From: Alphaproteobacteria bacterium
GTDB taxonomy: Bacteria; Pseudomonadota; Alphaproteobacteria; SHVP01
Direction: 5' to 3'
Assembly (NCBI GenBank): GCA_009694165.1
Contig: SHVP01000033.1
Location: 1-23,728, forward strand
Length of the DNA stretch: 23,728 nucleotides
Position numbers and translations under genes: made by a program. The notes under the pieces were generated by a model. That model was not told where the DNA came from. It searched no databases and saw only the letters and a program-made list of their open reading frames with translations. This document shows, piece after piece, positions 1-8,254 of the stretch (positions are counted from its first letter, which is position 1; the number at the start of each line of letters is the position of its first letter).

Positions 1-5
1 ATCAG

Positions 6-836
6 GTGGTCCACAAGGGGTACGTCGATACCGGGGATGGGCAGGTCCACTATCTTGAGGCGGGGAAAGGGTATCCGCTCGTCCTCCTGCACATGACCTC
101 AGACGCGGCCACCCAATATGAAACGGGGCTGCCGCAGCTGGCGGCGCGCGGCTACCGTGCCGTCGCCCTCGACCTGCCTGGTCACGGCAACTCCTATGTG
201 CCCCGCCAACAACCCGACTCGGCCGCGTTCGCCCGATCGGTGGCGGAGTCCATGACCGCCCTGGGCATTACCAAGGCCACGCTGCTAGGCATCCACTTCG
301 GGGCGACGATTGCCGCTTGGACGCATGTGCACTTTCCCGCCCAGGTCGAGCGGCTGTGTTTTTATGGCTGGCCGCGTCATGACGATGCATTGCGCGCCCA
401 GCGCCGCGCGGCGGTAGCGAGGGTCTTCGACGAAGCGGGTGAAGCCGCCCTGAAAAATTGGACGCGCCGCTGGGAGATCGGGCGATTGGAGCTCCCCGAC
501 GGTCAACCCAACCGATGCACGCAGGCCCAGGCGTTGCGCGCGATGGCCGCGCGCATGCAGGTGGGGCCCAACTGGTATTGGGCCTATCACTGTATTGGCA
601 ACACCGACCCAGTGGCGCTGGCCGGCCGGGTTCGTTGTCCGGTCCTGCTGTTCGCCGGCCCGCGCGATCAGAACTGGCAGCGCAGCCAGGACGCCCTCGC
701 TGATTTTTCCGATGCCCGCTTCGTCGCCATGGATTGGGTTGGAGAATATGCGCCGGAGGAGGACCCGCCGGCGTTCGCGCGGGTGGTCGACGAATTCGTC
801 CGCTCGACGGCGGCCGGCGCTCCCGCGTCGACGTGA
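6..836 (+). CDS. Alpha/beta-hydrolase-fold protein with His at the nucleophile elbow
   Basis: The 276-residue reading frame has the layout of a single alpha/beta-hydrolase domain: an HG-like oxyanion region (LVLLHMTSD, about residues 26-34), the DLPGHG strand-turn near residue 57, a nucleophile elbow, a cap region and a late acid (Asp221 in GPRDQNW). The elbow reads GIHFG, so His97 sits where Ser, Cys or Asp is expected. At the place where the catalytic His normally lies, the sequence reads VGEYAPEEDPP, so that His appears to be replaced, probably by Glu247. The fold is clear; hydrolytic activity is not. The start is uncertain: a GTG lies at base 6, but the frame stays open to the window edge, so the gene may begin upstream. 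It converges on the ABC exporter operon, with 270 gene-free bases between them. Confidence 0.85.
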   Translation: MVHKGYVDTGDGQVHYLEAGKGYPLVLLHMTSDAATQYETGLPQLAARGYRAVALDLPGHGNSYVPRQQPDSAAFARSVAESMTALGITKATLLGIHFGATIAAWTHVHFPAQVERLCFYGWPRHDDALRAQRRAAVARVFDEAGEAALKNWTRRWEIGRLELPDGQPNRCTQAQALRAMAARMQVGPNWYWAYHCIGNTDPVALAGRVRCPVLLFAGPRDQNWQRSQDALADFSDARFVAMDWVGEYAPEEDPPAFARVVDEFVRSTAAGAPAST

Positions 837-1106
837 TCGACGTCGCCGCGCCGCATTGCGCTACGGCACGCTCGCGCCAAAGTTCTCGGACGGTCGTTCA
901 CTTTCTCAGCAGGACATCGATCCCACGACCTTTCCGGCCGGGTCCGGGAAAGCGACCAAACAATCGAAGCAGCCAAGAAAAAAACGCTAAAGCAAAGCTG
1001 CTGGCCGATAGCAGCGGCCACCCCCTCGCATGGGCTGCGTCTGAAACCTACGCCCGCGAGGTTCTTTCCTTTATCGGCGCTACGGCGAATTGAATGGAGG
1101 GCCAGC

Positions 1107-2960
1107 CTAGGTTCGGCCGGCTTCCGCCCCGACGTCGTCGAACGATGCAAAATTATAGGAGTGCAAGCGGGCGTACAGCCCCTCTTGGGCGACGAGCGTG
1201 TCGTGGGTGCCGCTTTCGACGATCCGGCCGTCCTGCAACACGATGATGCGGTCTGCCCGGCGGACGGTAGCCAGTCGGTGGGCGATAATGATGCCGGTGC
1301 GGCCCTCCAGTAGGCGCCGCAGCGCTCCCTGGATTTGCCGCTCGGTGTAGCTGTCGATATTGGCGGTCGCTTCGTCGAGCACCAGAATCTGCGCGTCGGC
1401 CACCAGGGCTCGGGCAAAACTCAATAACTGGCGCTGCCCGAGCGACAAGTTGCGCCCGTACTGTTCCAAAGGGGTGTCATAGCCGAGCGGCAAGCGCGCG
1501 ATGAAATCATGCGCGCCAACGACGCGAGCCGCGCGTTCGACGTCGGTGCGACTGGCGTCCGTCGTCCGGTACCGAATGTTGTCGGCGATCGTGCCGGAGA
1601 AGAGAAACGGATCCTGCAACACCATGGCGACATGGCGGCCCAGTGCTCTCTTCGTGTAGTCGCGGACATCGCGCCCATCGATCTCAACCGATCCTTCCCA
1701 GACGTCGTAAAAGCGGTGGAGGAGGGAGGTAATGCTGGTCTTGCCCGATCCCGTCGGTCCGACCAATGCAACGGTTTCGCCAGGCGCCACGGCAAAGCTG
1801 ACATCCTTGAGAATGGGCTGACCTTTGACATAGCCGAACGTCACATGGCGGAAGGCGATTGCGCCGGTGCTGGTTTCGGGCCCGATCGCATCCGGCCGGT
1901 CGGCGATAGCGAGCGGCACGTCTAGCACCTCGAAGATGCGCTGGCCGGAAGCCATTGCGCGCTGCATCACGCTGTATTGCATTGTCAGCGAGCGGATCGG
2001 ATCGAAGAAGCGCTGCACGTAGAACACGAAGGCAATGATGACCCCGATATCGAGGGATTTTTCCAACACGAGTGTGCCGCCAACAGAAACAACGATGCCG
2101 AGCGCCACCCCGGTCATGGTATCGACGATTGGGACCATTACTTGGCCATACTGGGCGGCGCGTAGCTGGGCGCGCAGATTCTCGCGCGCCTTGTCGTCGT
2201 AAAGGTCGAAGTTGACGGCCTCACGGCCCATGCCCTGGACCGTCCGCACCGCATGAATCCCCTCGGCGAGAGCGCCGTTCACCATCGAACTGGTTTCCCT
2301 GGCACGGCGGAAGGCGCGACGGGCTCGGGGCAACCACAGCAGACGGACAAACAACAGCGTCGGCACCAGCGCCAGCGTGAACAGGCCGAGTTGCCAGTCC
2401 AGAACCAGCAGGATCACGACGATGCCGGTCAGCAGGACGACGTCGCCGATGGCGGTGACAGAATTGTCGATGAATTCCTGCAACGAACTGACGTCACCCT
2501 GCAGGCGCGACATCATGCGGCCAGTTTCGGTGCGGTCCATGAACGTCAGTGCGACATTTTGGAGGTGGGCAAACATTGCGCGGCGCAGGTCGAAGATAAT
2601 TCGCTCACCGGTGAGGCCGACGAGGAAATCCTGCAGGCGATTAGCGCCGTAATTGACGACGATCACGGCGCCAAACACCGCCATGATCGCGAAGAGCGGC
2701 ACGGTGCGTTCGGCCCCGGGCACCATGGCACGGTCGATGGCGAAGCGGATGATCAGCGGAAAGGCGAGTTGGCTGGCCGTGAAAGCCAGCACGCCGACGA
2801 CGGCGCCGACCAAGGCCAGGCGATAGGGAGAGGCATACGACAAGAAACGCCCGACGACGTTGCGATCGAACGCGGCGCCGAACATCTCTTCGTCGCGACT
2901 GATCTGCGATCCGACGACTGCGTGCGGCGGCCGCTGCGTCGCTTCCGTGGTCGCGGTCAT
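1107..2960 (-). CDS. ABC exporter half-transporter, partner with consensus Walker B and variant signature
   Basis: This 617-residue protein joins an N-terminal six-helix exporter membrane domain (about residues 45-335) to a C-terminal ATPase domain. The ATPase carries Walker A (GPTGSGKTS), a Q-loop (VLQDPF), Walker B ending in LVLDEAT with catalytic Glu530, and an H-loop His (IIAHRL). Its signature is LSLGQ (residues 505-509) rather than LSGGQ. Its ATG overlaps the stop of the upstream gene by four bases (ATGA), so the two are translationally coupled. In heterodimeric exporters such as TM287/288, one subunit has a variant signature and the other a degenerate Walker B; this protein fits the first role. 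It probably exports a lipid, drug or peptide from the inner membrane, but the substrate cannot be deduced. Confidence 0.93.
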   Translation of the reverse strand: MTATTEATQRPPHAVVGSQISRDEEMFGAAFDRNVVGRFLSYASPYRLALVGAVVGVLAFTASQLAFPLIIRFAIDRAMVPGAERTVPLFAIMAVFGAVIVVNYGANRLQDFLVGLTGERIIFDLRRAMFAHLQNVALTFMDRTETGRMMSRLQGDVSSLQEFIDNSVTAIGDVVLLTGIVVILLVLDWQLGLFTLALVPTLLFVRLLWLPRARRAFRRARETSSMVNGALAEGIHAVRTVQGMGREAVNFDLYDDKARENLRAQLRAAQYGQVMVPIVDTMTGVALGIVVSVGGTLVLEKSLDIGVIIAFVFYVQRFFDPIRSLTMQYSVMQRAMASGQRIFEVLDVPLAIADRPDAIGPETSTGAIAFRHVTFGYVKGQPILKDVSFAVAPGETVALVGPTGSGKTSITSLLHRFYDVWEGSVEIDGRDVRDYTKRALGRHVAMVLQDPFLFSGTIADNIRYRTTDASRTDVERAARVVGAHDFIARLPLGYDTPLEQYGRNLSLGQRQLLSFARALVADAQILVLDEATANIDSYTERQIQGALRRLLEGRTGIIIAHRLATVRRADRIIVLQDGRIVESGTHDTLVAQEGLYARLHSYNFASFDDVGAEAGRT

Positions 2961-4861
2961 CCGCCCGCTCCCTCGACCAGTGCCCCGCTGAGGACTTGGA
3001 GATCCGGCAGCGACTGGAGGCCCTGGAGGGCGGCGTAGCGCCCGCCGACCGCCAACAACTCGGCATGGGTGCCGCGCTCGACGACGGTGCCACCGTCGAT
3101 GAAGAGAATTTCGTCGGCGTGGCGGAGCGTGCTGAGACGGTGGGAAATCACGATGGTCGTCCGCATTTCGGGGCCATCGCGGAGCGCTTGGCGGATACGC
3201 TGCTCGGTGCCGGAATCGATGGCGGCCGTCGAATCGTCCAGGACCAACACCGCAGGACGCAGCAGTGCGGCTCGGGCGATCGCCACGCGCTGCTTTTGAC
3301 CGCCCGACAACGATACGCCGCGTTCGCCAACCAATGTGCGGTAGCGCTCGGGCAGGGTGTCGATGAAGCCGTCGATTTGCGACAGCGAGGCCGCCTGCCG
3401 AATCGAGCCATCGTCCGCCCAGGGGTCGCCGTAGGCGATGTTATTTTCGAGCGACGAGGTGAACAGGAACGAATCCTGTTGCACGACGCAGACGGCAAGG
3501 CGCAGCGACCTCAAGGTCAGGTCGCGAATGTCTTGCCCATCCAGGAGAATGCGGCCCGCGGTTACGTCATAGTAGCGCGGCAACAGGTGCGCGATGGTCG
3601 ATTTTCCGCTGCCCGGCGGTCCGACGATGCCGAGCGTTTTCCCGGGTTCGACCGTGAACGACAACTCGCGAAGGACCGGTGGGCCTTCTTTGCCAGGGTA
3701 GGCGAAGGAGACGTTCTCGAAGCGGACCGCGCCGTGACCATTCTTTAGGGTGTGCGCCCCCGACCGCTCGCTGATCGTAGGCTTGATATCCAGAACTGCT
3801 AACAGTCGCGCCCCGCAGGTCGCGGCACGAGCAAACGCGTTGACGACCATGCCCATCTGGCGCACCGGCAACTGGAGAATGGTCATGAAGGTGAGGAACT
3901 GGGTGAGGGTGCCGACGGTCATCGTTCCGGCCAGTACCCGGGTGCCGCCCGCCCACAGCACGAAGCCGAGCGCGGCGAAGTAGGAAAAGGTCATGACGCT
4001 GGCGTAGGCGGCGCGCGTGCGGACGCGTTCGCGTGCCACCGCCATCGCATGGTCCGCTGCGGCGTCATACTTCGCCAACTCGTACGGCTCGGCACCAAAG
4101 GCGCGAACCACGCGGATGCCGCTCAGGTTTTCGTCCATGACTCGGCCGAGAACGGCCATACGCTCCTGCAACAAACGCCACAGACCGCGCAACCGCAGTC
4201 GCGTCGTCATCGATTGCCAAGCGGCGAACGGAACGAAGCTCAGACTCAACAAGCCCAGCAGCACATCGGTGGAAAGCATCTGGTAAGCACCGACCCCGAT
4301 GAGCACCGCCAGCAGTAGCATGCGCAGGAGACCGGCGCTGACCAACCAGCGCACGCCGTCGATGTCGAGGATGCCGCGCGTGATCAGGTCGCCGGTATGG
4401 GCACGGTCGTGGAAGGAGAAGCTGAGTTGCTGCAGCTTGCGATAGAAGGCGAGGCGAAGGTCATAGGCGAGCAGGTGCCCGATGGCCTCGCCGCTGTAAT
4501 TTTGGACCAGGGTGAAGGCACCGCGCAGGATCGAGGCGCCGAGCAGGAGCGCCGCGGTGAGCATCAGCGCGCTGCGCGCCGTGGCGACGTCGACGGCAGC
4601 GGTGCCGAGGAGGCCAAGGGCGCTGTTAACGGCGCTGCCCAGGAGCGGGGGAATCGTCAATTGAAAAAGGGCGGCGATGATCGTTGCCGCGACAGCGATC
4701 GCGACGCGCCAGCGATAGCGCAGAATGAGTCCGGTGACGCGACCGAGGACGCGGAGGTCGCCACCCAATGAACGTTCGTCAGCGGCCACGGTCGCCATGG
4801 CGGCGGCGTCCGGTGGGGGCGATCGATCCGCGCCCATTGCTGGGAAAGAAGCTGTCGTCAT
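2957..4861 (-). CDS. ABC exporter half-transporter, partner with degenerate Walker B
   Basis: This 634-residue exporter half is the first gene of the two-gene operon. A hydrophilic N-terminus of about 45 residues precedes a six-helix membrane domain and an ATPase domain from about residue 375. Walker A is GPPGSGKST (Lys420), the Q-loop is VVQQDSF, the signature is a consensus LSGGQ (518-522), and the H-loop is VISHRL. Walker B reads LVLDDST, so Asp543 replaces the catalytic glutamate. That change marks the degenerate-site subunit of heterodimeric ABC exporters. The ATG at 4861 has a weak AGGAC-like ribosome site. The divergent MFS gene begins 218 bases away, so both promoters must lie in that gap, although no convincing -35/-10 pair was found there. 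Confidence 0.93.
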   Translation of the reverse strand: MTTASFPAMGADRSPPPDAAAMATVAADERSLGGDLRVLGRVTGLILRYRWRVAIAVAATIIAALFQLTIPPLLGSAVNSALGLLGTAAVDVATARSALMLTAALLLGASILRGAFTLVQNYSGEAIGHLLAYDLRLAFYRKLQQLSFSFHDRAHTGDLITRGILDIDGVRWLVSAGLLRMLLLAVLIGVGAYQMLSTDVLLGLLSLSFVPFAAWQSMTTRLRLRGLWRLLQERMAVLGRVMDENLSGIRVVRAFGAEPYELAKYDAAADHAMAVARERVRTRAAYASVMTFSYFAALGFVLWAGGTRVLAGTMTVGTLTQFLTFMTILQLPVRQMGMVVNAFARAATCGARLLAVLDIKPTISERSGAHTLKNGHGAVRFENVSFAYPGKEGPPVLRELSFTVEPGKTLGIVGPPGSGKSTIAHLLPRYYDVTAGRILLDGQDIRDLTLRSLRLAVCVVQQDSFLFTSSLENNIAYGDPWADDGSIRQAASLSQIDGFIDTLPERYRTLVGERGVSLSGGQKQRVAIARAALLRPAVLVLDDSTAAIDSGTEQRIRQALRDGPEMRTTIVISHRLSTLRHADEILFIDGGTVVERGTHAELLAVGGRYAALQGLQSLPDLQVLSGALVEGAGG

Positions 4862-5079
4862 TCAGTCCTGGAAAGCGCTCGCCATGGCGGCGCGGAAGTG
4901 CAAACTGGGCGCCGCCGACAGCCGATGATGACGCACCGCCGGACGAGCGGGGCTACTGTATCATGCCTCCGGCACGGACACCTTAGGTGGGCTGCGAAGA
5001 AAAAAAGGCGTTTCTGCCGCCAGAGCATGGAGCCATCCTTGCCCATCCCTTCGAAGACTGAGCCACTCGGCACCCGCCC

Positions 5080-6324
5080 GTGACCGCCAGCCGTCCCGCC
5101 CTCATCCGAGAACCGGATTTTCGGCGCCTGTGGTTCATCGGCGGTCTGGGCGAGGCGATGCGTTGGCTCGAGTTGCTGACGGTGAGCGTCTATGTCTTCG
5201 ACGCGACTCATTCGGCCCTGATCGTCACCCTCGTCAATTTTTGCCGGGGTTTGCCATTGCTGCTGTTGGGGCCTGCGGTTGGTTCGATTGCCGAACGGAT
5301 TGACCGGCGCAGGATTCTTGTTTGGAGCGCCACGCTGCCGCTGGTAACCACCGCAACCGTCGGAACGCTTGCCCTTTTCGGTCCGGTCGATATCTGGCTC
5401 CTTGCACTGTGTGGATTCGCCAGCGGCGTGGCATTCACGACCGAACTGCCGGTTCGCCGCAACATGATCGGCGAAGCGGCGGGTATCGACCGCATTGCCG
5501 CCGGCATGGGCCTTGACGGGATCACTCGTCAAGCCACCCGGATCGTCGGGCCCGCCATGGGGGGCTTGCTGTTGCGCGAGATCGGGTTGCAGGGCTCCTT
5601 CTTATTGGCGGCGAGCCTCTACGCCGTGTGTCTGGTGCTAGCGCTGCGGGTCCGCATGGGTGGTAGCGCCCCGGTGGAAGGAAAAGATCGGGAGAGTGCC
5701 ACTCTGTTTGCCTCCATGGTGGAGGGGTTGCGCTACGTCCGCGGCCACCCCCCCCTGCTCGCCGTCTTAAGCGTGAGCCTGATCGCGCAGATGTTCTTGT
5801 TTCCGTACATGAGCCTCATTCCGGCCATCGGCAAGACCGCCCTCGGACTCGACGCATTCACCATCGGGCTGCTGACTTCCATCGAAGGCCTGGGTGCGTT
5901 GCTGGCCGCATCGGCGGTCGCGTTGTGGGCCACGTCCGCGCATTTTCGCCGCATCTACGTCGTGGGAGCGGCACTATTTGGTGCCGGCATCTTGGCCTTC
6001 TCGCTTGCGCCGGTGTATGGTGTCGCGTTGGCCGTTCTGTTCCTCGGCGGCCTCGGGCTCGGCGGCTTCTCGACCATGCAGGCGACCATACCCTACGTGA
6101 GTGCGCGTGCGGATATGCGCGCACGCATGATGAGTCTGGTCGGGGCACTGTTCGGGGTCGGTCTGTTTGGCTTCCTCCATATCGGGCTCATGGCGGAATG
6201 GATGGGGGCTGCCGCGGCAGTGACGACAACGGCCATTGAGGCGTTGCTGCTGCTCACGCTCACGGCCTACTACTGGCGTCGTCACGCCCCCGAGCGCGAG
6301 GCCGGGTTGGGGCCTGGGCGGTGA
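5080..6324 (+). CDS. MFS transporter
   Basis: The 414-residue product is strongly hydrophobic, with about twelve predicted membrane helices. It begins with the PDFRRLW-type N-terminus (here EPDFRRLW) common in the EntS/MFS_3-like branch. The loop between helices 2 and 3 carries AERIDRRRIL, the usual MFS motif A position. An in-frame TGA lies at 5059-5061, so the GTG at 5080 is the first possible start. It has no obvious Shine-Dalgarno sequence, and the next ATG (5158) would remove part of the first helix, so the GTG is preferred. It is probably an exporter or uptake permease for a small molecule. Its position before a solute-binding protein and hydrolases suggests a link to the same compound, but nothing in the sequence fixes the substrate. 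Confidence 0.9.
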   Translation: MTASRPALIREPDFRRLWFIGGLGEAMRWLELLTVSVYVFDATHSALIVTLVNFCRGLPLLLLGPAVGSIAERIDRRRILVWSATLPLVTTATVGTLALFGPVDIWLLALCGFASGVAFTTELPVRRNMIGEAAGIDRIAAGMGLDGITRQATRIVGPAMGGLLLREIGLQGSFLLAASLYAVCLVLALRVRMGGSAPVEGKDRESATLFASMVEGLRYVRGHPPLLAVLSVSLIAQMFLFPYMSLIPAIGKTALGLDAFTIGLLTSIEGLGALLAASAVALWATSAHFRRIYVVGAALFGAGILAFSLAPVYGVALAVLFLGGLGLGGFSTMQATIPYVSARADMRARMMSLVGALFGVGLFGFLHIGLMAEWMGAAAAVTTTAIEALLLLTLTAYYWRRHAPEREAGLGPGR

Positions 6325-6367
6325 TGCCTTCCGGGTCCCTGCGGTGGCCGCATCCGCTGGCGATGTC

Positions 6368-6396
6368 TTGACGCTGATGTTGCCGAGCGGTAAACG
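6368..6396 (+). promoter_or_regulatory. Possible sigma70-type promoter upstream of the solute-binding protein gene
   Basis: TTGACG at 6368-6373 and TAAACG at 6391-6396 are separated by exactly 17 bases. The -35 is a good match and the -10 a poor one. It lies about 150 bases before the ATG of the binding protein, in the only gap between that gene and the MFS gene. It is a pattern match only. Confidence 0.3.
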
Positions 6397-6547
6397 GCGG
6401 AGTAGTTTGAGCGATTGTATGGTTCCTGTTCACCGGGAGTAGGTGCCCCTCGGCCAAAGGGCGGGGCGGGACCATTGATAATTGGATGCGGCACGATCCT
6501 TAGGTCGCACCGAGGACGTCGGTGTACCCCTATTTTGGAGGCAGCTA

Positions 6548-8095
6548 ATGAGCGGCAGGCTAAGTGGCTGGGCTTGGTTAAGGAGTTTTTTTCTTGCGGT
6601 TATCGCCGCATCGTTTGCCGGCGCCGCCGAGGCGCAGGCCCCGCGCGATCAATTGCGCGTGGCCATGTACTCGAAGTCACAGGCGCGCGCCAATCCGTTT
6701 GGTTCCTACGCGCCGAACATTTTCTGGTTTACCCCGATCTATGACTCGATGACGCGAATCAACCAGCAGGGCAACCTTGTTCCCTGGGTCGCCGAGAGTT
6801 GGCGATTGGTTGATCGGACGACCTGGCGGTTTACGTTGAGGCCCAATCTCGAATTCTCCAATGGCGAGAAGTTTGACGCGGCAGCGGTCGCCGCAACGCT
6901 CACCTATTTGATCACCGATGAAAAAGGCAAGGCCACGAACGCCGCGGCGGACGCCCGTTCGATTGCCAGCGCCACGGCGGTCGACGCACTCACCGTCGAG
7001 ATCAAGACCAGCGCGCCCAATCCGATCGTGCCCAGTCTCATGGCGGTTTTCTTCGTCTTTGAGCCCAAGGCCTGGAAAGACCTGGGGGCGGATGGATACT
7101 CCGCGCGACCGGTCACCTCGGGGCCTTTCCGGGTCGAGTCGTGGTCCGACACCGAGGCCAGGTTGGTGGCGTTCGACAAGTCGTGGCGAAAGCCCAAGGT
7201 TCAGCGCCTGACCATCAGCGAACTGCCCGAGCAGGTCACGCGCTTGCAGGGTGTCCTCTCCAACCAGCTTGACGTCATCATCGGCATGAGTCCGGACGAC
7301 ATCAAACAGTTGCGCGACGCCGGTCACGGCATTCAGACATACCCCTCGACGATCAACATGGCGGTGGCGCTGCATACGACCGACTTTGTCGGCAAGTATG
7401 GCGACAAGGGAACGCCTTTCCGCGACCGCCGGGTGCGTCAAGCGATGAACTATGCCGTCAATCGTGAGGCCATTCTCAAGGACATGCTCGGCGGCAACGG
7501 CCTTCTTTCCACGCAGCCGGGCAACCCGGCATCCTTCGGTTACGACCCGGCCATTCGCCCTTACCCCTACGACCCGGCGCGGGCGCGCGAATTATTGACC
7601 GAGGCTGGCTACCCGAATGGCTTCGAATTTACCGCCGAAGTCATCAGAGGAGCGCTTCCCAAGGACGGCGAGATCTACACCTTTGTCGGCGAATCGCTGG
7701 CAAAGGTCGGCGTCAAGGCGGAGATACGGCTGATTGCATTGCCGGACTACTTGCGCAAATTCCTGCAGGGGAAATGGGAGGGACAGGCGATGGGCTACGC
7801 CTTGCGCGTCGAGCCCACCATGGACGTGTCGCGCGTATTCGCCACTTGGACCTGCCGCTGGCCGCAGAAATTCTCCTGCCTGGAAGAGATGATGCCGGCC
7901 ATCGACGCATCCGATAGCGAAATGGATGCGGATAAACGCCGCAAGATGTTGCAGGACATCAGTCGGCGGATGAATGAGGAGGCAAATGCCATCTTTCTCA
8001 TCAATCACGTCGACATTTACGGGATCAACAAACGGGTCAAAGGGTTCGACCAGTGGAACCTCGCCATACTCTATGAGCAGATCAGCGTGGAGTGA
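6548..8095 (+). CDS. Periplasmic solute-binding protein, family 5 (peptide/nickel/opine type)
   Basis: The 515-residue product is a family-5 extracellular substrate-binding protein of dipeptide/oligopeptide ABC importers. It has a classical signal peptide: a basic N-terminus, a hydrophobic core at residues 13-27 and a likely cleavage after AEA (residue 29). The mature part shows typical landmarks: a VPWVAESW-like segment, TWRFTLRPNLEFSNGEKFDAA (early lobe), RRVRQAMNYAVNREAI (hinge region) and YDPARARELLTEAGYPNG. The start at 6548 is chosen because GGAGG (6537-6541) stands six bases before it and the signal peptide then begins correctly; an upstream in-frame start at 6482 would add 22 residues and spoil it. 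No permease or ATPase of the same importer lies in the window, so it is an orphan here and must work with components encoded elsewhere. Confidence 0.93.
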   Translation: MSGRLSGWAWLRSFFLAVIAASFAGAAEAQAPRDQLRVAMYSKSQARANPFGSYAPNIFWFTPIYDSMTRINQQGNLVPWVAESWRLVDRTTWRFTLRPNLEFSNGEKFDAAAVAATLTYLITDEKGKATNAAADARSIASATAVDALTVEIKTSAPNPIVPSLMAVFFVFEPKAWKDLGADGYSARPVTSGPFRVESWSDTEARLVAFDKSWRKPKVQRLTISELPEQVTRLQGVLSNQLDVIIGMSPDDIKQLRDAGHGIQTYPSTINMAVALHTTDFVGKYGDKGTPFRDRRVRQAMNYAVNREAILKDMLGGNGLLSTQPGNPASFGYDPAIRPYPYDPARARELLTEAGYPNGFEFTAEVIRGALPKDGEIYTFVGESLAKVGVKAEIRLIALPDYLRKFLQGKWEGQAMGYALRVEPTMDVSRVFATWTCRWPQKFSCLEEMMPAIDASDSEMDADKRRKMLQDISRRMNEEANAIFLINHVDIYGINKRVKGFDQWNLAILYEQISVE

Positions 8096-8254
8096 GCAGG
8101 GAGGGCGGCCGGTCGGCGGCCGACGGAACCGGCACGCCAACGTCCCTGCGAGCATGGTGCCGAGAGCGGCCCCGTTCTTACCCCGGTCGGGTGTTCCGCC
8201 GCACGGTTGGCAGTCGAGGCGGCGCGGACGTCGTTCGCCGGTGGGGATGACGCC

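Noticed and set aside
1101..1121. Imperfect GCC(A)GCC...GGCCGGC hairpin at the end of the exporter operon
   Set aside because: The stem contains a mismatch and no T-run follows on the minus strand.
2253..3038. Long plus-strand open frame opposite the ABC exporter genes
   Set aside because: It is antisense to well-supported exporter domains and its Gln/Arg/Asp-rich product has shadow composition.
4858..5532. 224-codon minus-strand frame spanning the divergent gap and the MFS start
   Set aside because: Its composition is shadow-like and it runs opposite the first MFS helices.
8112..8124. Inverted repeat GTCGGC-G-GCCGAC after the binding protein gene
   Set aside because: It has a one-base centre and no T-run, so it does not look like a terminator.
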